This document shows positions 48,696 through 60,560 of a stretch of 64,000 nucleotides of DNA, piece by piece. The stretch lies in assembly GCA_963920765.1 (NCBI GenBank), contig OY987243.1:9362001-9426000 (forward strand). Reading direction: 5' to 3'. The position numbers and the translations under genes were made by a program. Source of the stretch: Ulota crispa. Lineage: Eukaryota > Streptophyta > Bryopsida > Orthotrichales > Orthotrichaceae. The notes under the pieces were generated by a model, which saw only the letters and a list, made by a program, of their open reading frames with translations, was not told the DNA's origin and did no database searches. Every line of letters begins with the position of its first letter. Position 1 is the first letter of the stretch.

Positions 48696-50704
48696 CTAAT
48701 CAACTTCCTGAAGAGGAGGAGCAACATCCGCATCAGTAAACTTGCCCTTGCCCTTGTCAGAAGAACGACCCTTGCCCTTCCTTTCAAGAAGAGCCTTACG
48801 ATCCTTGTCAAGCTTGAGCTTCGTGATCACCACCTTTGACGTGTCAATGCCGACATTCACGGTTGCACCTACAGTCATCAAGTTGAACTATGAGCACTGA
48901 ATCAATCATCCCTTGATTATGGTCTAACTTCAGAGAATTTCAAAAGAAAGTGCACATTAAATCAAGAAAAAATTTCATGGATACCCCTGAAGTTTGCCGT
49001 GTTTTCATAGATACCCTGCTTTTTCAGAAGTTTCACAAATACCCTTGGACCAAAATTTCTAGGCGTTTGTTTTGTTGTGCATGTCACTTCCCTTCTCCCT
49101 TTGTGTGCACACTACTTCATTCTTGGTACGCGTGCGCACAAAGGAGAAGGGAAGTGGCATGCACAACAAAACAAACACCTGAAAATTTTGGTCCAAGGGT
49201 ATCTGTGAAATTTCTGAAAAAGCAGGGGTATCTATGAAAATATGGCAAACTACAGGGGTATCCATGAAAATTTTCCCTTAAATCAATGAACAACAATCAG
49301 ATTTAAATGCCCGAGTGAACATTTCCTACATGCTTATTGAAGTGAGCACGTACCGTTAACCTTCTCACGCGTAATGCGTTCAACGTGGATCACCCACTTG
49401 CGCCTGTATACTTGCACAACCTTTCCTTCCCGGCCCTTGTATGTGCCTCGCACGACCATGACCTCGTCATCTTTCCTCACGGGAACAGAGCGGACCTGCA
49501 ATAAATGACGATGTTGATCAGTTCACTTCTAGCCCGTATGTACAATCTAGCAACAAAAGCTAAACTAGTCGCAACTAACATATAGAGTACCATGTTTGAT
49601 GGACCAATTCATGCCGGAGCACAAATTAACAAAGAGATAGATGTTGTGACAACTAAACCAGGAACAACAGAGTACATACGTTGTACTTGTTCTTCAAGTC
49701 TGATGAAAGGGCAGCGCTCATCAGAATGCGGCGCTCGCTCGAAGGGGCACTGAAATGTGCCTTCCTTGACTTGCGCCTAGAGCTGCTAACACCTGCACAA
49801 CAGTAAGCCAAATAACATAAGCGGCAGCTGGTAGATGATAGATTGCATTCAATAGATATTTGATTACAAAAAGGTACTGTAACAAAGATATGCAGATAAT
49901 GCAAATTCTGAACAAATTTGATGTTCATAACATGTGGAGCCAATCAGAACCAACAACAAAGTATGAATTGAATACCGTATCGAACAACGATATCAACAAC
50001 ATTAAAATCGTCAAACAGGCTGGTCTCAGCTAATTCTCCTTCCCAAGTGATTAGGGCTACTCTTAGGGTTAGGGACTTTGAACACCGCCAAGCCAAGCCA
50101 AGCTAATAACCGTTGTATCAATAAAAAAACACGAAGTAAACGCGCAGAATCGGTACTGCTCTAACATTCACTTTCTAGATGGGCATAGACAACAAATACT
50201 ATTAACAAAGCAGCAAAAAACATCTCAATCCAAATTAGGTCATCAGAATTAGGGATGCAGTCTGGTAAACTAAAGCAACAGTAGGATTTCAGAGATATAT
50301 TCAATCCCTAAAAAAAACCCTAATTTTATTTCCTACCACCAAAAAGGGGCAGATTTTCGGAAAACTATGCGTACTGAGCATCAGATGTTAAACTGTCTTC
50401 TGTGCAACAAAAATCAAATGTTCTTTGAACAAGCTACAAGAAAACAGAGTGCCAAAATCCTACAAGGTGTCCATGAAAAAGGCCTACGTGAACAGATTCT
50501 GCAAAGAATACGTTCGTTGTCATTATAATGAGTACTTAAGAAGGCAGGGATACACCGGAGCGAAACAGAAGAACCAGCTCATTCAGAAACAAACACACAG
50601 ACTTGGTCGAATGCTTCTCTTAATAAATTAAAACGTGGGGAGACGTGTCGCAAGCATGGATTCAAGCACGGGAAGGATCACGACTTACGCGAAGAGAACT
50701 TCAT
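48696..50704 (-). CDS. RPL26: Cytosolic 60S ribosomal protein L26 (uL24)
   Basis: Four exons on the minus strand: 50704-50689, 49792-49680, 49495-49354 and 48868-48696. They join in frame to 147 aa. The first exon is only 16 bases (MKFSS and the first base of Arg), followed by [19 protein letters not shown], a KOW motif at about 52-79 ([20 protein letters not shown]), [14 protein letters not shown] and [20 protein letters not shown]. uL24 binds 25S rRNA near the exit tunnel of the large subunit. The short first exon was chosen because its ATG, reading MKF, is the family start, and because the donor GTAAGT joins in phase. The C-terminal tail ([16 protein letters not shown]) is the variable part of the family. 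Intron 3 contains the MITE at 48966-49277. Nothing suggests loss of function. Confidence 0.95.
48966..49277. mobile_element. MULE-like MITE with 9-bp duplication in RPL26 intron 3
   Basis: A 312-bp foldback with arms of about 150 bp: CATGGATACCCCTGAAGTTT faces a right end GGGGTATCCATG. TTAAATCAA lies directly outside both ends (48957-48965, 49278-49286). Nine-base duplications are typical of Mutator-like elements. Open frames inside are the arms read in both directions. Confidence 0.9.
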
Positions 50705-50944
50705 GGTGCGTGGTCACGGCAACGGTGCTCCTCTGCTCCTGATGCTTCGGATGCAGGCCCTGGTTACGGCGGAAAAGAACGACCCAGAGCAACAGCCGCT
50801 GCTTTAGGTTTCTGGGACGATGATGACCGAACCTCCAAGTTCGGCCCGAGCCTGATAGCTTCGCTGAAGGGCTAGCTGCGGACCTATGAAGTGTTCACAG
50901 TTAGGGTTTGTCCTGTATTTCACCTTGTCATGTCACTAACCAAA

Positions 50945-51592
50945 AGGGGGCTTCAAACATGAAACCTGGTTTACAATTTTCTCATCTCACAGTGTCCCCG
51001 CTCAGTAGAATTATTTAGTTTACTTGCATGCCTAAATTTTGAAATAGTAGGGGCTTCAAACATCAACTTTTTTAGGTGACTCACATTACAATTCACCTTT
51101 TTAAATTTATTTGTGAATTGCGAGGTGACTCACCTCTGAACTTCACTCCTAACGTGATTCATGTGAGGCGTGAACTTCAAAAACTCACCTTCGTGGCTTC
51201 TCGCGGTTCATTCACCTGCGTTCTCAAACTCCGAAACTTCTCTCGCAGAAACTTCCGCAAACTCACAGGTGTCTTAGACTTTGCGTGTGCGAGGGAACAA
51301 AAACAATTCACTAGTGAGCGGAGATCCTGTGAGGTGAGAAGATTGAAGACTAGATTTTATGTTTGAAGCCCCCTATTTGTGAGTTTGTGATTAGGGTTTT
51401 GTGCACAAGTTGAGGGTTTGAGCGTTTGAGACACCCAAGAGGATGAGCCGCGCAAAAGTGAGTTTTTGAATTTCACTCCTAATGTGATTCACGTTAGGAG
51501 TGAATTTCAGAGGTGAGTCACCTTGCTATTCACTGGTTAATTCACTGAGGTGAATTGCGACTTCAGTCACCTAAAAAGTTGATGTTTGAAAC
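50945..51592. repeat. Foldback element, GGGGCTTCAAACATC termini
   Basis: GGGGCTTCAAACATCAACTT (51052) faces AAGTTGATGTTTGAAACCCC (ends 51592). Inner inverted matches include CACTCCTAACGTGATTCATG against 51477-51510. A second copy of the outer end lies at about 50946. No clear target duplication. It lies 250 bp upstream of RPL26, so it may touch that promoter. Confidence 0.65.
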
Positions 51593-51795
51593 CCCATAAT
51601 ATAACTACATCAGCATACAAGATAGTGAAGTTTTGGGGCTTACTTAGAGGGTGGTTCCAATTTCCAAACTTGTCCAATAGATGAACACTCATGCTTTGTA
51701 GCAACTTTCTTCTCCAACTCTTGGATGACTTGGAAGTGCTTTGGAGGATGAAAAATTAGACAAGGTGCTACTATTCACATTTTGTCCAGTCGCTA

Positions 51796-52445
51796 AGGTG
51801 GAAGCACCCATTGCCAACAATGTCCCATTCCCAACTAATAGAGGGTGCTATTTCCACCATGAGCAAGGATAGGTGCTTTGGAATGTGTTTTTCTGTCCTT
51901 TTCAAGGTTGGGGCTACTCAAGTCATGCCACATGCCACATGTCCCAAACTAAGGTAGGAAATATTGAGTTGAAATTAGTTTGGCTAGTATTGGAATTGCA
52001 TAGATCTAGACATTGGCAATGGGTGTGGAAAACTTTTTGACTACAAAAATTCACAATAATTTTAGTTTTGCAAATAAAATTATGAAAAAAATGCAATCCC
52101 AATATTTCTTATCTTCCCCCATGGGAAAAATATTTTGGCCTCAAATTCTTTGTAGTTTTTTGCAGAATCGCTTAACCTCTGAGCTCCCAAGGGGCCAAAA
52201 TATGGCCTTTCGGTTTTGAAAAATTTCCTTGTTTGACCGTTATAATCTTTTCAATGATATGGTGAAAAAACGAGTCCTTTTCTTTGGAACTCCAAACCTA
52301 TGCTCACTACCAATCAATATGATCAATTTTTGTGAATCTCTTTTAAGTGATAGTTTGATTGGAATGAATTCCAAAGGATTTGAATTTGAGTGAACTTGTG
52401 CTGGGCGCTCAGGGGTTAAGTTATCAAATATGAGTGCTTTCACCT
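51796..52445. mobile_element. TA-flanked MITE split by a nested TTAA element
   Basis: AGGTGGAAGCACCCATT at the left, GTGCTTTCACCT at the right, TA at 51794-51795 and 52446-52447. Without the nested insert it is about 406 bp and aligns end to end with the intact 404-bp copy at 63213-63616. Confidence 0.88.
52176..52415. mobile_element. TTAA-flanked element, 240 bp, nested
   Basis: Left end CCTCTGAGCTCCCAAGGGG, right end TGGGCGCTCAGGGG. TTAA lies at 52172-52175 and 52416-52419. The intact host copy reads AGAATTGCTTAAGTTATTGG at 63575-63594, with one TTAA (63582-63585). This is a direct before/after demonstration of TTAA-specific insertion. Confidence 0.92.
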
Positions 52446-52449
52446 TAGT

Positions 52450-54000
52450 CTAAGCCGAGCTTTAGGGCATTATTGGGCCAGAGTTTTTTTTTTTTTTTTT
52501 TTTTCTACGAACATTGGAACGCTGCTCTAATGTTGGATGAAAGATGGTCAAACGAATGAAAAATGGCAGATACAAATAGCATGTTTGCAAAACAATTTAA
52601 AATCTAGTACTCCGTATTATTTCTATGATAAGTAAAAAGGTTGGGTTTACATTGCAAGGTTACAAAGCCAAAGTATAGTACGATATACTTGCATCAAGTG
52701 AGAGATCCATTTTTTAGTATTAAATTCCACAATGGATGATAATGTTTTAACAAAACCCTACACCGATTCAATGGAAGATACTGCTTTTGGAAGGAAGCAA
52801 ACTAGAAGTTAAAAACGAGAAAGTCTATAAACTTTGGAGGTTGTATCAATTGGCAGTACACTGACATTTGCATCAAGTGTGATACAAAATGGGCAAAGTA
52901 CCTCTTTCTTGATATGGTCAAGTAATTTTTGGAAATGAGTATCTTTCAACATCATAATTCAAATGTATGCTTATTTAAAGTGCAATAGCGTAACTTGTAA
53001 GTTTAAAAAAAATAGACTTGATAGCTTTAATACCTAGAGGACCAAGGGTGATTTTTGAGAAAAAATCTCAGAAACTGCCAACTTTTAGTGCATTGCAAAA
53101 TATTGAAAATGAATTTTTTTTCTGAATTTCAACCGTACAAAAGTGTGTTAAACAAATAAGTCAATGTGTGCTAAAAATTTCAGCCTCTTTGAGAGCGTGG
53201 ATTGCAAGATTATAACATTTGAAGTGAAAAAAAAAAACTCTTTTTCATTCCTGCAAAACAAGGTTAGAAGACTTTGAGCCCTCTTAGAGTGAAGATTTTG
53301 CTCTACATAAAAAGGAGATTTTTGACCATTCATAATTATATGATGTTAGGTCAACTTATGAAAAATTTCAGAAGAAAATACAATATACTGCTTATTCTAT
53401 ACCACCTTGCAATCTAAGGAGGTTAGGTGAATTGGCAATATACTAATCATTCTTTTGAGGTTTCTTTTGCATGGATGTAGTTATTTACTTGAAATCCAAA
53501 CAGCAAAAAGTAAGAGGCAAACAATAGGAATAAATGATAAAAAAATTAGGAGTTTTGGATTTATAAATTGAAAGATAATAGGCCTTGAAGTTAGAAGATT
53601 TTTTTTTTTTTGAATCTGTCTTGACATATAGTGCTTAACACTTATAACCAACAACTATTGGTCAAACAAGAAATACTAAAGCACAACACATATACCCATT
53701 AGCTCAAAAGTAATTCCACCACTAAGCTGGAAAAAACCCTAAGCTTAATCTTGGTGGACTCAAATTTTTGATGACTTTTTTTTTGACAAAACCTAAGGCT
53801 AACCACTTGAATTGGGAGTTGTTGGTTTTAAGTGTCATGCACTATAATTAATTTTTTTTAACTCCTCTTGGAATGTGATGTGCAAGCCATTTTTTTTTTG
53901 ACAGCTGTATACCATATCTTATTAGTTATATACATGCCAAATTTCAAGTTGATGAGAGTTTTAACATAAAATTCTCCAAAGACACCCAAATTGCCCGAGT
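52450..54000. other. AT-rich intergenic DNA, nothing recognised
   Basis: Homopolymer T tracts near 52483-52504 and many short T runs. A possible decayed TTAA-type end (ACCTAGAGGACCAAGGG) lies near 53032. No gene is supported. Confidence 0.45.
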
Positions 54001-54013
54001 TGCCTAAATTCTT

Positions 54014-55065
54014 TAACCCCTAAAGGACCAAGGAGCCCACTTTGGGCTTTATGAGAACTCGAGTAAGCTCTATTAACCTCCAAAGGACCAAGCCCCCTTT
54101 TTAGGGACAAATGAGATTTCGGGCACGTACATATGGCTAAACTACTTTATGTGATTTTTTTAAACTTTTATGGGAGATGGGGAATGCAAAGATTTGTGTG
54201 GACGTCTAATTTTTCCTCATTCCGACATTTATTGAAGAAGTTAAAAATTAATTTATGAGAATTTTAGTTTGGCAAGCAGCCCAAAACTTCTTTAAAAATT
54301 GCATTTTTTTAAAATAAAAATTTGAGGTTAGTTCTTTAGACTTATATATATGTGGGAAGCTTTGAATAATTCAATTCTGAATGATGAGATGAAAGTTATG
54401 AGAAGTTTTAGTTTGCGTGTAGGCATTGTTTTGAGATTCTCCACACCCACCCGCAAACTAAAACTTCTCATAACTTTCATCTCATCATTCAGAATTGAAT
54501 GATTCAAAGCTTCCCACACATACGTAAGTCTAAAGAACTAACCTTGAATTTTTATTTTTAAAAAATGCAAATTTTAAAGAAGTTTTTGGGCTGCCCATCA
54601 AACTAAAATTCTCATAAATTCATTTTTAACTTCTTCAATAAATGTTGGAATGAGGAAAAAATTAGATGCCCACATAGATCTTTGAATTCCCCATCTTCTA
54701 TAAAAGTTTCAAAAAATTACACAAAGTAGTTTATCCATAAGCACATAACATCATATTCATTAAATTGGGAAATTTGTTCAAATTTGGGACTTCTACAGGT
54801 TTAAGGTGATCACCTTAAACCGAGCTCTAGGTTTAAACAATGTTTTTTTTGGTACATGTGTCCTCACTTGAAAGGAGGAATTTGCGAGGGAAAAAATCTT
54901 AGTGGCTTGAACTAAATCTAATACCTTCAAATCTGGTTTAAGGTAAATTTTTGAGTTTAAGGTGAAGTTCAATTTGGGAACCGTGTTTTCCCATTTAACA
55001 AATATGGCGTTACATGCCCAAAATCCCAAAAGCCCCCCGAGGGGACTTTGGTCCTTTAGGGGTTT
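54014..55065. mobile_element. TTAA-type foldback element with a nested insertion
   Basis: Two left ends occur (CCCCTAAAGGACCAAGGAGC at about 54018 and CCTCCAAAGGACCAAGC at about 54078), and one right end (CTTTGGTCCTTTAGGGG, ending near 55063). The body is a hairpin like 14360-15076, with its turn near 54435. The right arm is broken by the element at 54747-55011. The right flank reads TTTAA, so the target duplication is decayed or shifted by one base. Confidence 0.75.
54747..55011. mobile_element. AACGCCATATT-family element nested in the TTAA element
   Basis: AACATCATATTCATTAAATT at the left, AACAAATATGGCGTT at the right. ACAT lies on both sides (54743-54746, 55012-55015). Uninterrupted relatives read continuously across this point (AAGTACGTGCCCGAAATCCC near 15021), so the insertion is real. 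The duplication seems to be 4 bp. Confidence 0.75.
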
Positions 55066-55069
55066 AACT

Positions 55070-58010
55070 TCATAATTTGGAAGTTTTCATGAATTTTTTA
55101 GGGTGGATGCTACTTATCATAATCTACATGTGAAGCTTTATTTTATGTCATTCCAATAAATAATGCAAAAGTTAGAAGGTTTTTTCAATTTCAATGTCAA
55201 ATTGGGCAGCAAAAAATTTATTCTAAATTTTTTATTTTTATTTTTATAGAACTGTATACATTGATACCTACTCAAAAAAATTGAGTCACTCAATTCCAAA
55301 TAATGAGGTAAGAGTTAAAAGGAGTTTTATTTTGCAGGCAATGAAGGTAGGAAGAGGGTAGAAAAAACATAAAAAGTTATCTTTTACCCTCAATTTTGAA
55401 AATTTTCAAATGAAAATGAAAATGAAAAGCAACTTTTGGTACATCTCTTGAATAAGAGCACATCTCTAATCCCATCTTTTCTATACATTGTGGTGTCACT
55501 TTAGTTATAATCTCGCAGATAGAAGCTAAATCAGGTAGAATTTTCAACATCCAAATGTGTACTTTTTCAAAAAGACTAGTTCATCCATGAGGAGAAAAAG
55601 GAATGGCTCTTTTTTTATAAGAATATCTTAGTATCTTAGAGTTCCCAAAATAGAACCTAAGGACTTTATGCAATCTTTTTCTAATAAGGACAAAGAGGAG
55701 TTTAGGGAAATCCTTTGCAAGTCTTCCAAAAAAATTTTATGAGGACAAGGGCCTCACCTGCACCCATGCACAACAACAGAAAATTAGTTTGTTATTGTAC
55801 ATATGCGAGGTGTCTTTAGCCTTGCTGTCACTTGTTATCGTTTTCGCATAAAAGCAAATTGGAAAAAACAAACTTGCAATTCTACCTCTGTTCAGTCCTA
55901 AAAAGCAACAATAAGAGAAAATCAAAAACCTAGTTGAATGACAAGGACGCCATAACGTGACTGCTTAAAAAGTTTCTCACACCGTAGATTGTTGAGCAAG
56001 CAGGTAGTGCCTATTTGGTCGTGTATTATACTCGTATAAGGCAACTGCGTTAAGCATGGAGCCAAAGTAATTAGAGACAGAATCAAAACTCACAAGTACT
56101 CCATCATACTTCCAGTGGAACTGGGTTTCATGTACCCCAATAACTCACAAGTATTACCACAGACCCTGTGGAGGAGCCAGACTACTCAACAATCAAACTT
56201 TTGTGAAAACAACTGAGAATCCGTATCAACCCGTTCATGTGTGTATAGAGTAAGCACTTGTTATTTTAGCATGCAATCATCAAAACAAGGGTCAATTGCT
56301 CAAATTCAACGCTTACACTCTAGCTAATGCAAGAGAGTGAAGGGAATTTGCATACTTACTGTAATCAGTAGTTTCACGTATGCTTGGACGCAGAAATTCA
56401 ACGAGGCAGAGTGATCACGCTCAATGCTTGTCCTCGTGTGAGCGACTGATCATTTGAGAGAAAAGAACCACGCTCAAGCTTCCAAAACATGGACCTGACC
56501 TTATTGAGGAGAGTCACGTAGTTCTGCTATTGCAATAACCAGCAGAGTATACTTTGGTGTATGGAGAAATAGTGCCCATAGCATGTTGCGTAAGAATTAG
56601 GTTATAATAATGGACAACGCTGGTGTATCAGAGATAGACGGCTTAGTGCTTGATTCGCACTTATGGTCTAAATAACTCATCATTTGTAGTGCTAGTCATT
56701 TATCCATGATCAGCATCAGATTCTGTTAGCTGGGCTTATTATTGCCAGATGCTTTTGAGAAAAAGCTTAATTCAAAAGTAGAATGTCAGGGTCTATAACT
56801 ATAGTATGCTCAACTAAAAAAATTACACAAAGCAACTTGCTCAATGAGTCATCTTTTAAAGTATGGATTTATAAGTAATCAACCCGCAATAGTTGCTAAC
56901 TAGATAAACAGTAGAGATCATTTGGAAAAAAATTCCACTTGTCATGACTCTACTTTACGATAAATGAGTCTTTAGAGTCATCATAGGTTAGAGTTCATCC
57001 TATATGCATGATAGAATTTTCCATAATAGATCCATTAGAGCTATGCTGATATAGAGATCTAGAAAAAAGAAAAAAGAAAAAAGAAAGTTACTAATTGTCT
57101 GTTAGAGCATTCTCACCATTGGGATAAACAATTCTCAAATTCCTCCAAAACTTATTAGCATACTGGTTATATCTTTCATTCATCAATACCTTTCACTTTA
57201 CAATTTTTGTAAAAATGAATCCAAATTTTTTGGTTGAATTTTTTTATATACGCTTTCAACCTTTTTTCTAACATATAAATTGCACAAGAAATACAACATA
57301 TATGTTTCTCTCTAAAAAGTTTGAAAAACAAAACTTCACCTTCTAGAAGGACTAGAAAAGCCTACATTTTGAAGTTTAGGCACATTGATCTTGCAATTGG
57401 TGGGGATATTCATTCTGGAATTTTGGGACAATGTACTTGTGCAAGTCAACCAATGGATCCTACGGTTGGATTTGTTAAAAAGTAAGTTTCAAAGAAGATT
57501 TTGACCTTGGTTTGGGGGCTAGTTTTTTGAAGCAGCTTTGGGCCTCTAAACACAAAAAAAATTTAGGAATTAAGGCAACATAACTTTTGAATTGGGCACT
57601 AGATTGAGGAAAAGTTTAGATTTCACTTGGGCGATACATATTTACACCTTCTGCAACAATTTTGAGAACATCCAGTATAAATTGACTTTGTATGATCCTA
57701 CCTGAGTTCTCAAGTGTCCGTTGAACAGTCACTTGGTTCTTTAGGGGTTAAACTATTGAAAGTGGAGTTTGCCAAAAAGAAGCTATATATTGTCATGTGA
57801 CTTGTTGACCGCTCACTTATGTTATCATTAGGCAATATTCCATGTAATCAATCGACAAGTTATTTCAAATAGTACAAGATCTTTTGCATAAATTTGGATA
57901 AATTTTGCCTAATTAGTATGAAAATGTGACATGCTTCCCGCCCTTATTCTCCAAGTATAATTTTAGCCAAGACTTTTCACTCTCCCTCATGTCCCAACCT
58001 TGTGAGGGAA
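55070..58010. other. AT-rich intergenic DNA with one weak exon candidate
   Basis: No recognised gene. On the minus strand a frame without a start codon is open from about 56145 to a TGA at about 55983, reading HETQFHWKYDGVLVSFD and onward to HYLLAQQSTV; its composition looks protein-like, but I know no relative. A right end of a TTAA element (CTTTAGGGGTTAA) lies near 57740. Confidence 0.3.
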
Positions 58011-58020
58011 AACTCCTTAA

Positions 58021-58971
58021 CCCCTAAAGGACCAATTGTCCCCTCGGGGGACAAATGGATTTCGGGCATGTATCTATAGCTAATCTACTTTTTGTGATTT
58101 TTTGAAGCATTTATTGAAGGTGGGTTATTCAAAAATCTACTTGGGCATCTAATTTTTTCTTCATTCCGACATTTATTGAAGAAGTTATGCATGAATTTTT
58201 GAAAAAAGGGGAGGGCGAGCAGCTCAAAAAAAAAATCAAAATTGCATTTAAGAAAAATAAAAAACCAAAATTGGTTCTTTAGACTTTTATATACATGGAA
58301 ATCTTTGAATCATTCAATTTTGATTTATGAGATGAAAGTTGTGAGAAGTTTTGGTTTGCGGGTAGGTATGGGACTCCCAAACCTCCATTCTTTTTGCCCC
58401 TTGTAAATTTGGTTGCTTTCCATTTTTGAGCTCTTTGTGTTTTTGTTTTCAGACTTTTTTTTTCCCAAGTTGTAGTAGACTAAGATTCCTTCAATTTTGC
58501 CATTTGGATCAAAGTAATTTAGATTTCTCAATTTTACATAAATCCTCCAAATTTGCCTAGAGTATTTGCAAATTTCATGGTCTTATGGTATTGCAGGATT
58601 TTACGAAGTATGATTCACACCTCCAATTCATTTGAAAATTCTCTCACATTTACCTAACTTGGTCTTTTACATGGGAAAAATAAACCTCAACATTGCGTAG
58701 AGCAATTTTTTTTATATAGGAGCCGTCAAAGACATCTGAAATTTTTGGGCAGTAGGGAAAAAAACTTTATTTTTCACTTCAAATGTCAATATCTCACTCT
58801 TCTACTTCTAGAATGAGCTGATTTTTTTCCCACAAGTACCTCCCATAGTCTAGGGCAAGATCTTACGATTGAATTTTCAAAAAACTTTTTTTCCTACCTT
58901 TCTACTCATTCCCTCAAGAGTGGCAATTTTCAGTGATTTTCAAAAAAAAAAGGGGCTTGGTCCTTTAGGGG
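58021..58971. mobile_element. TTAA-flanked element, 951 bp, asymmetric
   Basis: CCCCTAAAGGACCAATTGTC at the left and CTTGGTCCTTTAGGGG at the right, with TTAA at 58017-58020 and 58972-58975. The left 350 bp match one arm of the 14360/47125 hairpins up to the turn (GGTTTGCGGGTAGG). The right part has unrelated sequence, so it is a chimera or an element with a replaced arm. Confidence 0.8.
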
Positions 58972-59160
58972 TTAATGCAACATTGTGGGCAAAGTCTCTG
59001 GTTGAGCTAGGCATTTGCAAATCTCCTTTAAAAGTTTGTCACTCGATTGACACAATATGAGACAAAATTTAAATATGGTAACTAACAATGTATTAAAAAA
59101 AAAAATTACTATGGACTACTTTCTTAGTGCACCTCGCAAATTAATCTTTTCCTTTACTTA

Positions 59161-59474
59161 AGGTAGGAGCACCCATAAGCGTTGGTGTCCCCATAACCGT
59201 CACTTCTGAAATCTTGGAAAATCTGTGGAAGTGAATAGATGTAATGACAAGAATGTACAACACATGAACATGAATTCTTAAAAGTGGTTATGGGTGCAAT
59301 GGTAGTTTGCTTTTGAAAATTCACAACTTATTCTCATATTATCCAAATAATACATTTGAAAGTGCAAACCTATTTTTTTTTCTATTCCTAATAAGATCCT
59401 ATAATTTGCTAGTTGTTTGTTAATAATCATCATGTTCATAACCCTTAGTTTAACGTTTATGGGTGCTCCTACCT
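59161..59474. mobile_element. TA-flanked foldback MITE, 314 bp
   Basis: AGGTAGGAGCACCCATAA at the left faces TTATGGGTGCTCCTACCT at the right. TA lies at 59159-59160 and 59475-59476. The interior is shared with 27486-27789 in opposite orientation (for example GTGACGGTTATGGGGACAC there). Non-coding. Confidence 0.85.
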
Positions 59475-59764
59475 TAGTGCCTGCTAGAGTTATTAGTGCA
59501 GGGCACTCTATTTGGAACAACTTGTGTAGCACTTTAGTGACACAAGGCCCAGAAAAAAGAGCTGTGAGAGGAATGCACCTTTCAGAGATGCTGAGAGCAA
59601 TCTCTCAACTGAGTAGATTTTTCATATGGTCAGGGATCAAAAGATACGTTCTTGAACAATACGTAGGGTTAGTCATAGCACTTTCTTGCTTGCATGTGGA
59701 GCATGTGGAAAATGAGAATGCTAATGTGTTGCTTTGTTGTTGGCTGCCGGAGCTTCATTTTTGG

Positions 59765-59855
59765 TTAGCGTGCTAAACTTCTCATTGTCCCATTCTTTTC
59801 CTCCGGAGGTGAAGAATGGGGCGGTGAGAAGTTTAGTTGAAGAAGTTTCACCTCC
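59765..59855. repeat. Short inverted repeat
   Basis: CTAAACTTCTCATTGTCCCATTC faces GAATGGGGCGGTGAGAAGTTTAG across a CTCCGGAGG centre (given here in part). About 80 bp. It could fold as RNA, but no gene context suggests a terminator or ncRNA. Confidence 0.5.
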
Positions 59856-60343
59856 CGCAACCTACATATCATTTTGTCATGCTTAATTTCTTTCGTCAAT
59901 TGACTGCTCCCGTTGGTGGAGAGAGCAATAATTACTGCATCTTCTGAAAGCAAGTAATCATTCCCCATTCTCATTCTCCAAAACAAACAAACAAAAAGAG
60001 CGTCACACCATCTTCACTAAGAATGAGCTCCTATTGGCTCCTACTTTCACTCAACCTATTCTTATCTCCATTCTCCTTTCATTCTCCAAGAAGCCGTTTC
60101 TACCCCTAGTGCTGGAAAGGAAATTTGTCAAAATTGTATTATGTAGAGAAATTTAGGTTATGACTAGAAATCAAACAAGTTCTACACACGTTCCTCGTGG
60201 ATGCATCAAAAACAAGTTGTGAATGTGCACAAGTGATATGGAATTAAGTTCTGGACCCTACATGGCATAAATTAATAGGATAGTGCAAGTAAAAAGGAGA
60301 TTTAGGAAAAGTAAGATCTCCCAGAATTGGATTGAAACCAAGG

Positions 60344-60560
60344 TCCAGGAAGAACCGACCGCTAGTTCAAAGCTAGCTGACTGAAATGAGAAAAAACCGA
60401 TTACAATTTATAAACTTTTACTAAAAACTGACTAAAAATCTATAAAAGTTTTATTTCTCATATGAAATAGAGAAAATAACCGAAACATTCCCTTGATTAA
60501 CCGGTTCAATACGGGAATTGAAGGAAATCAACCAAAAAATCTCAAATATTTCTTGGACCC
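60344..60560. repeat. Dispersed repeat, partner at 25130-25350
   Basis: Matches 25130-25350 in the same orientation, including ATGAAATAGAGAAAATAACC and CCGGTTCAATACGGGAATTG. A 146-codon minus-strand open frame overlaps it without recognisable domains. Confidence 0.6.

Noticed and set aside
59417..59776. A 119-codon open frame
   Set aside because: Its first part is the end of a foldback MITE and it shows no domain.
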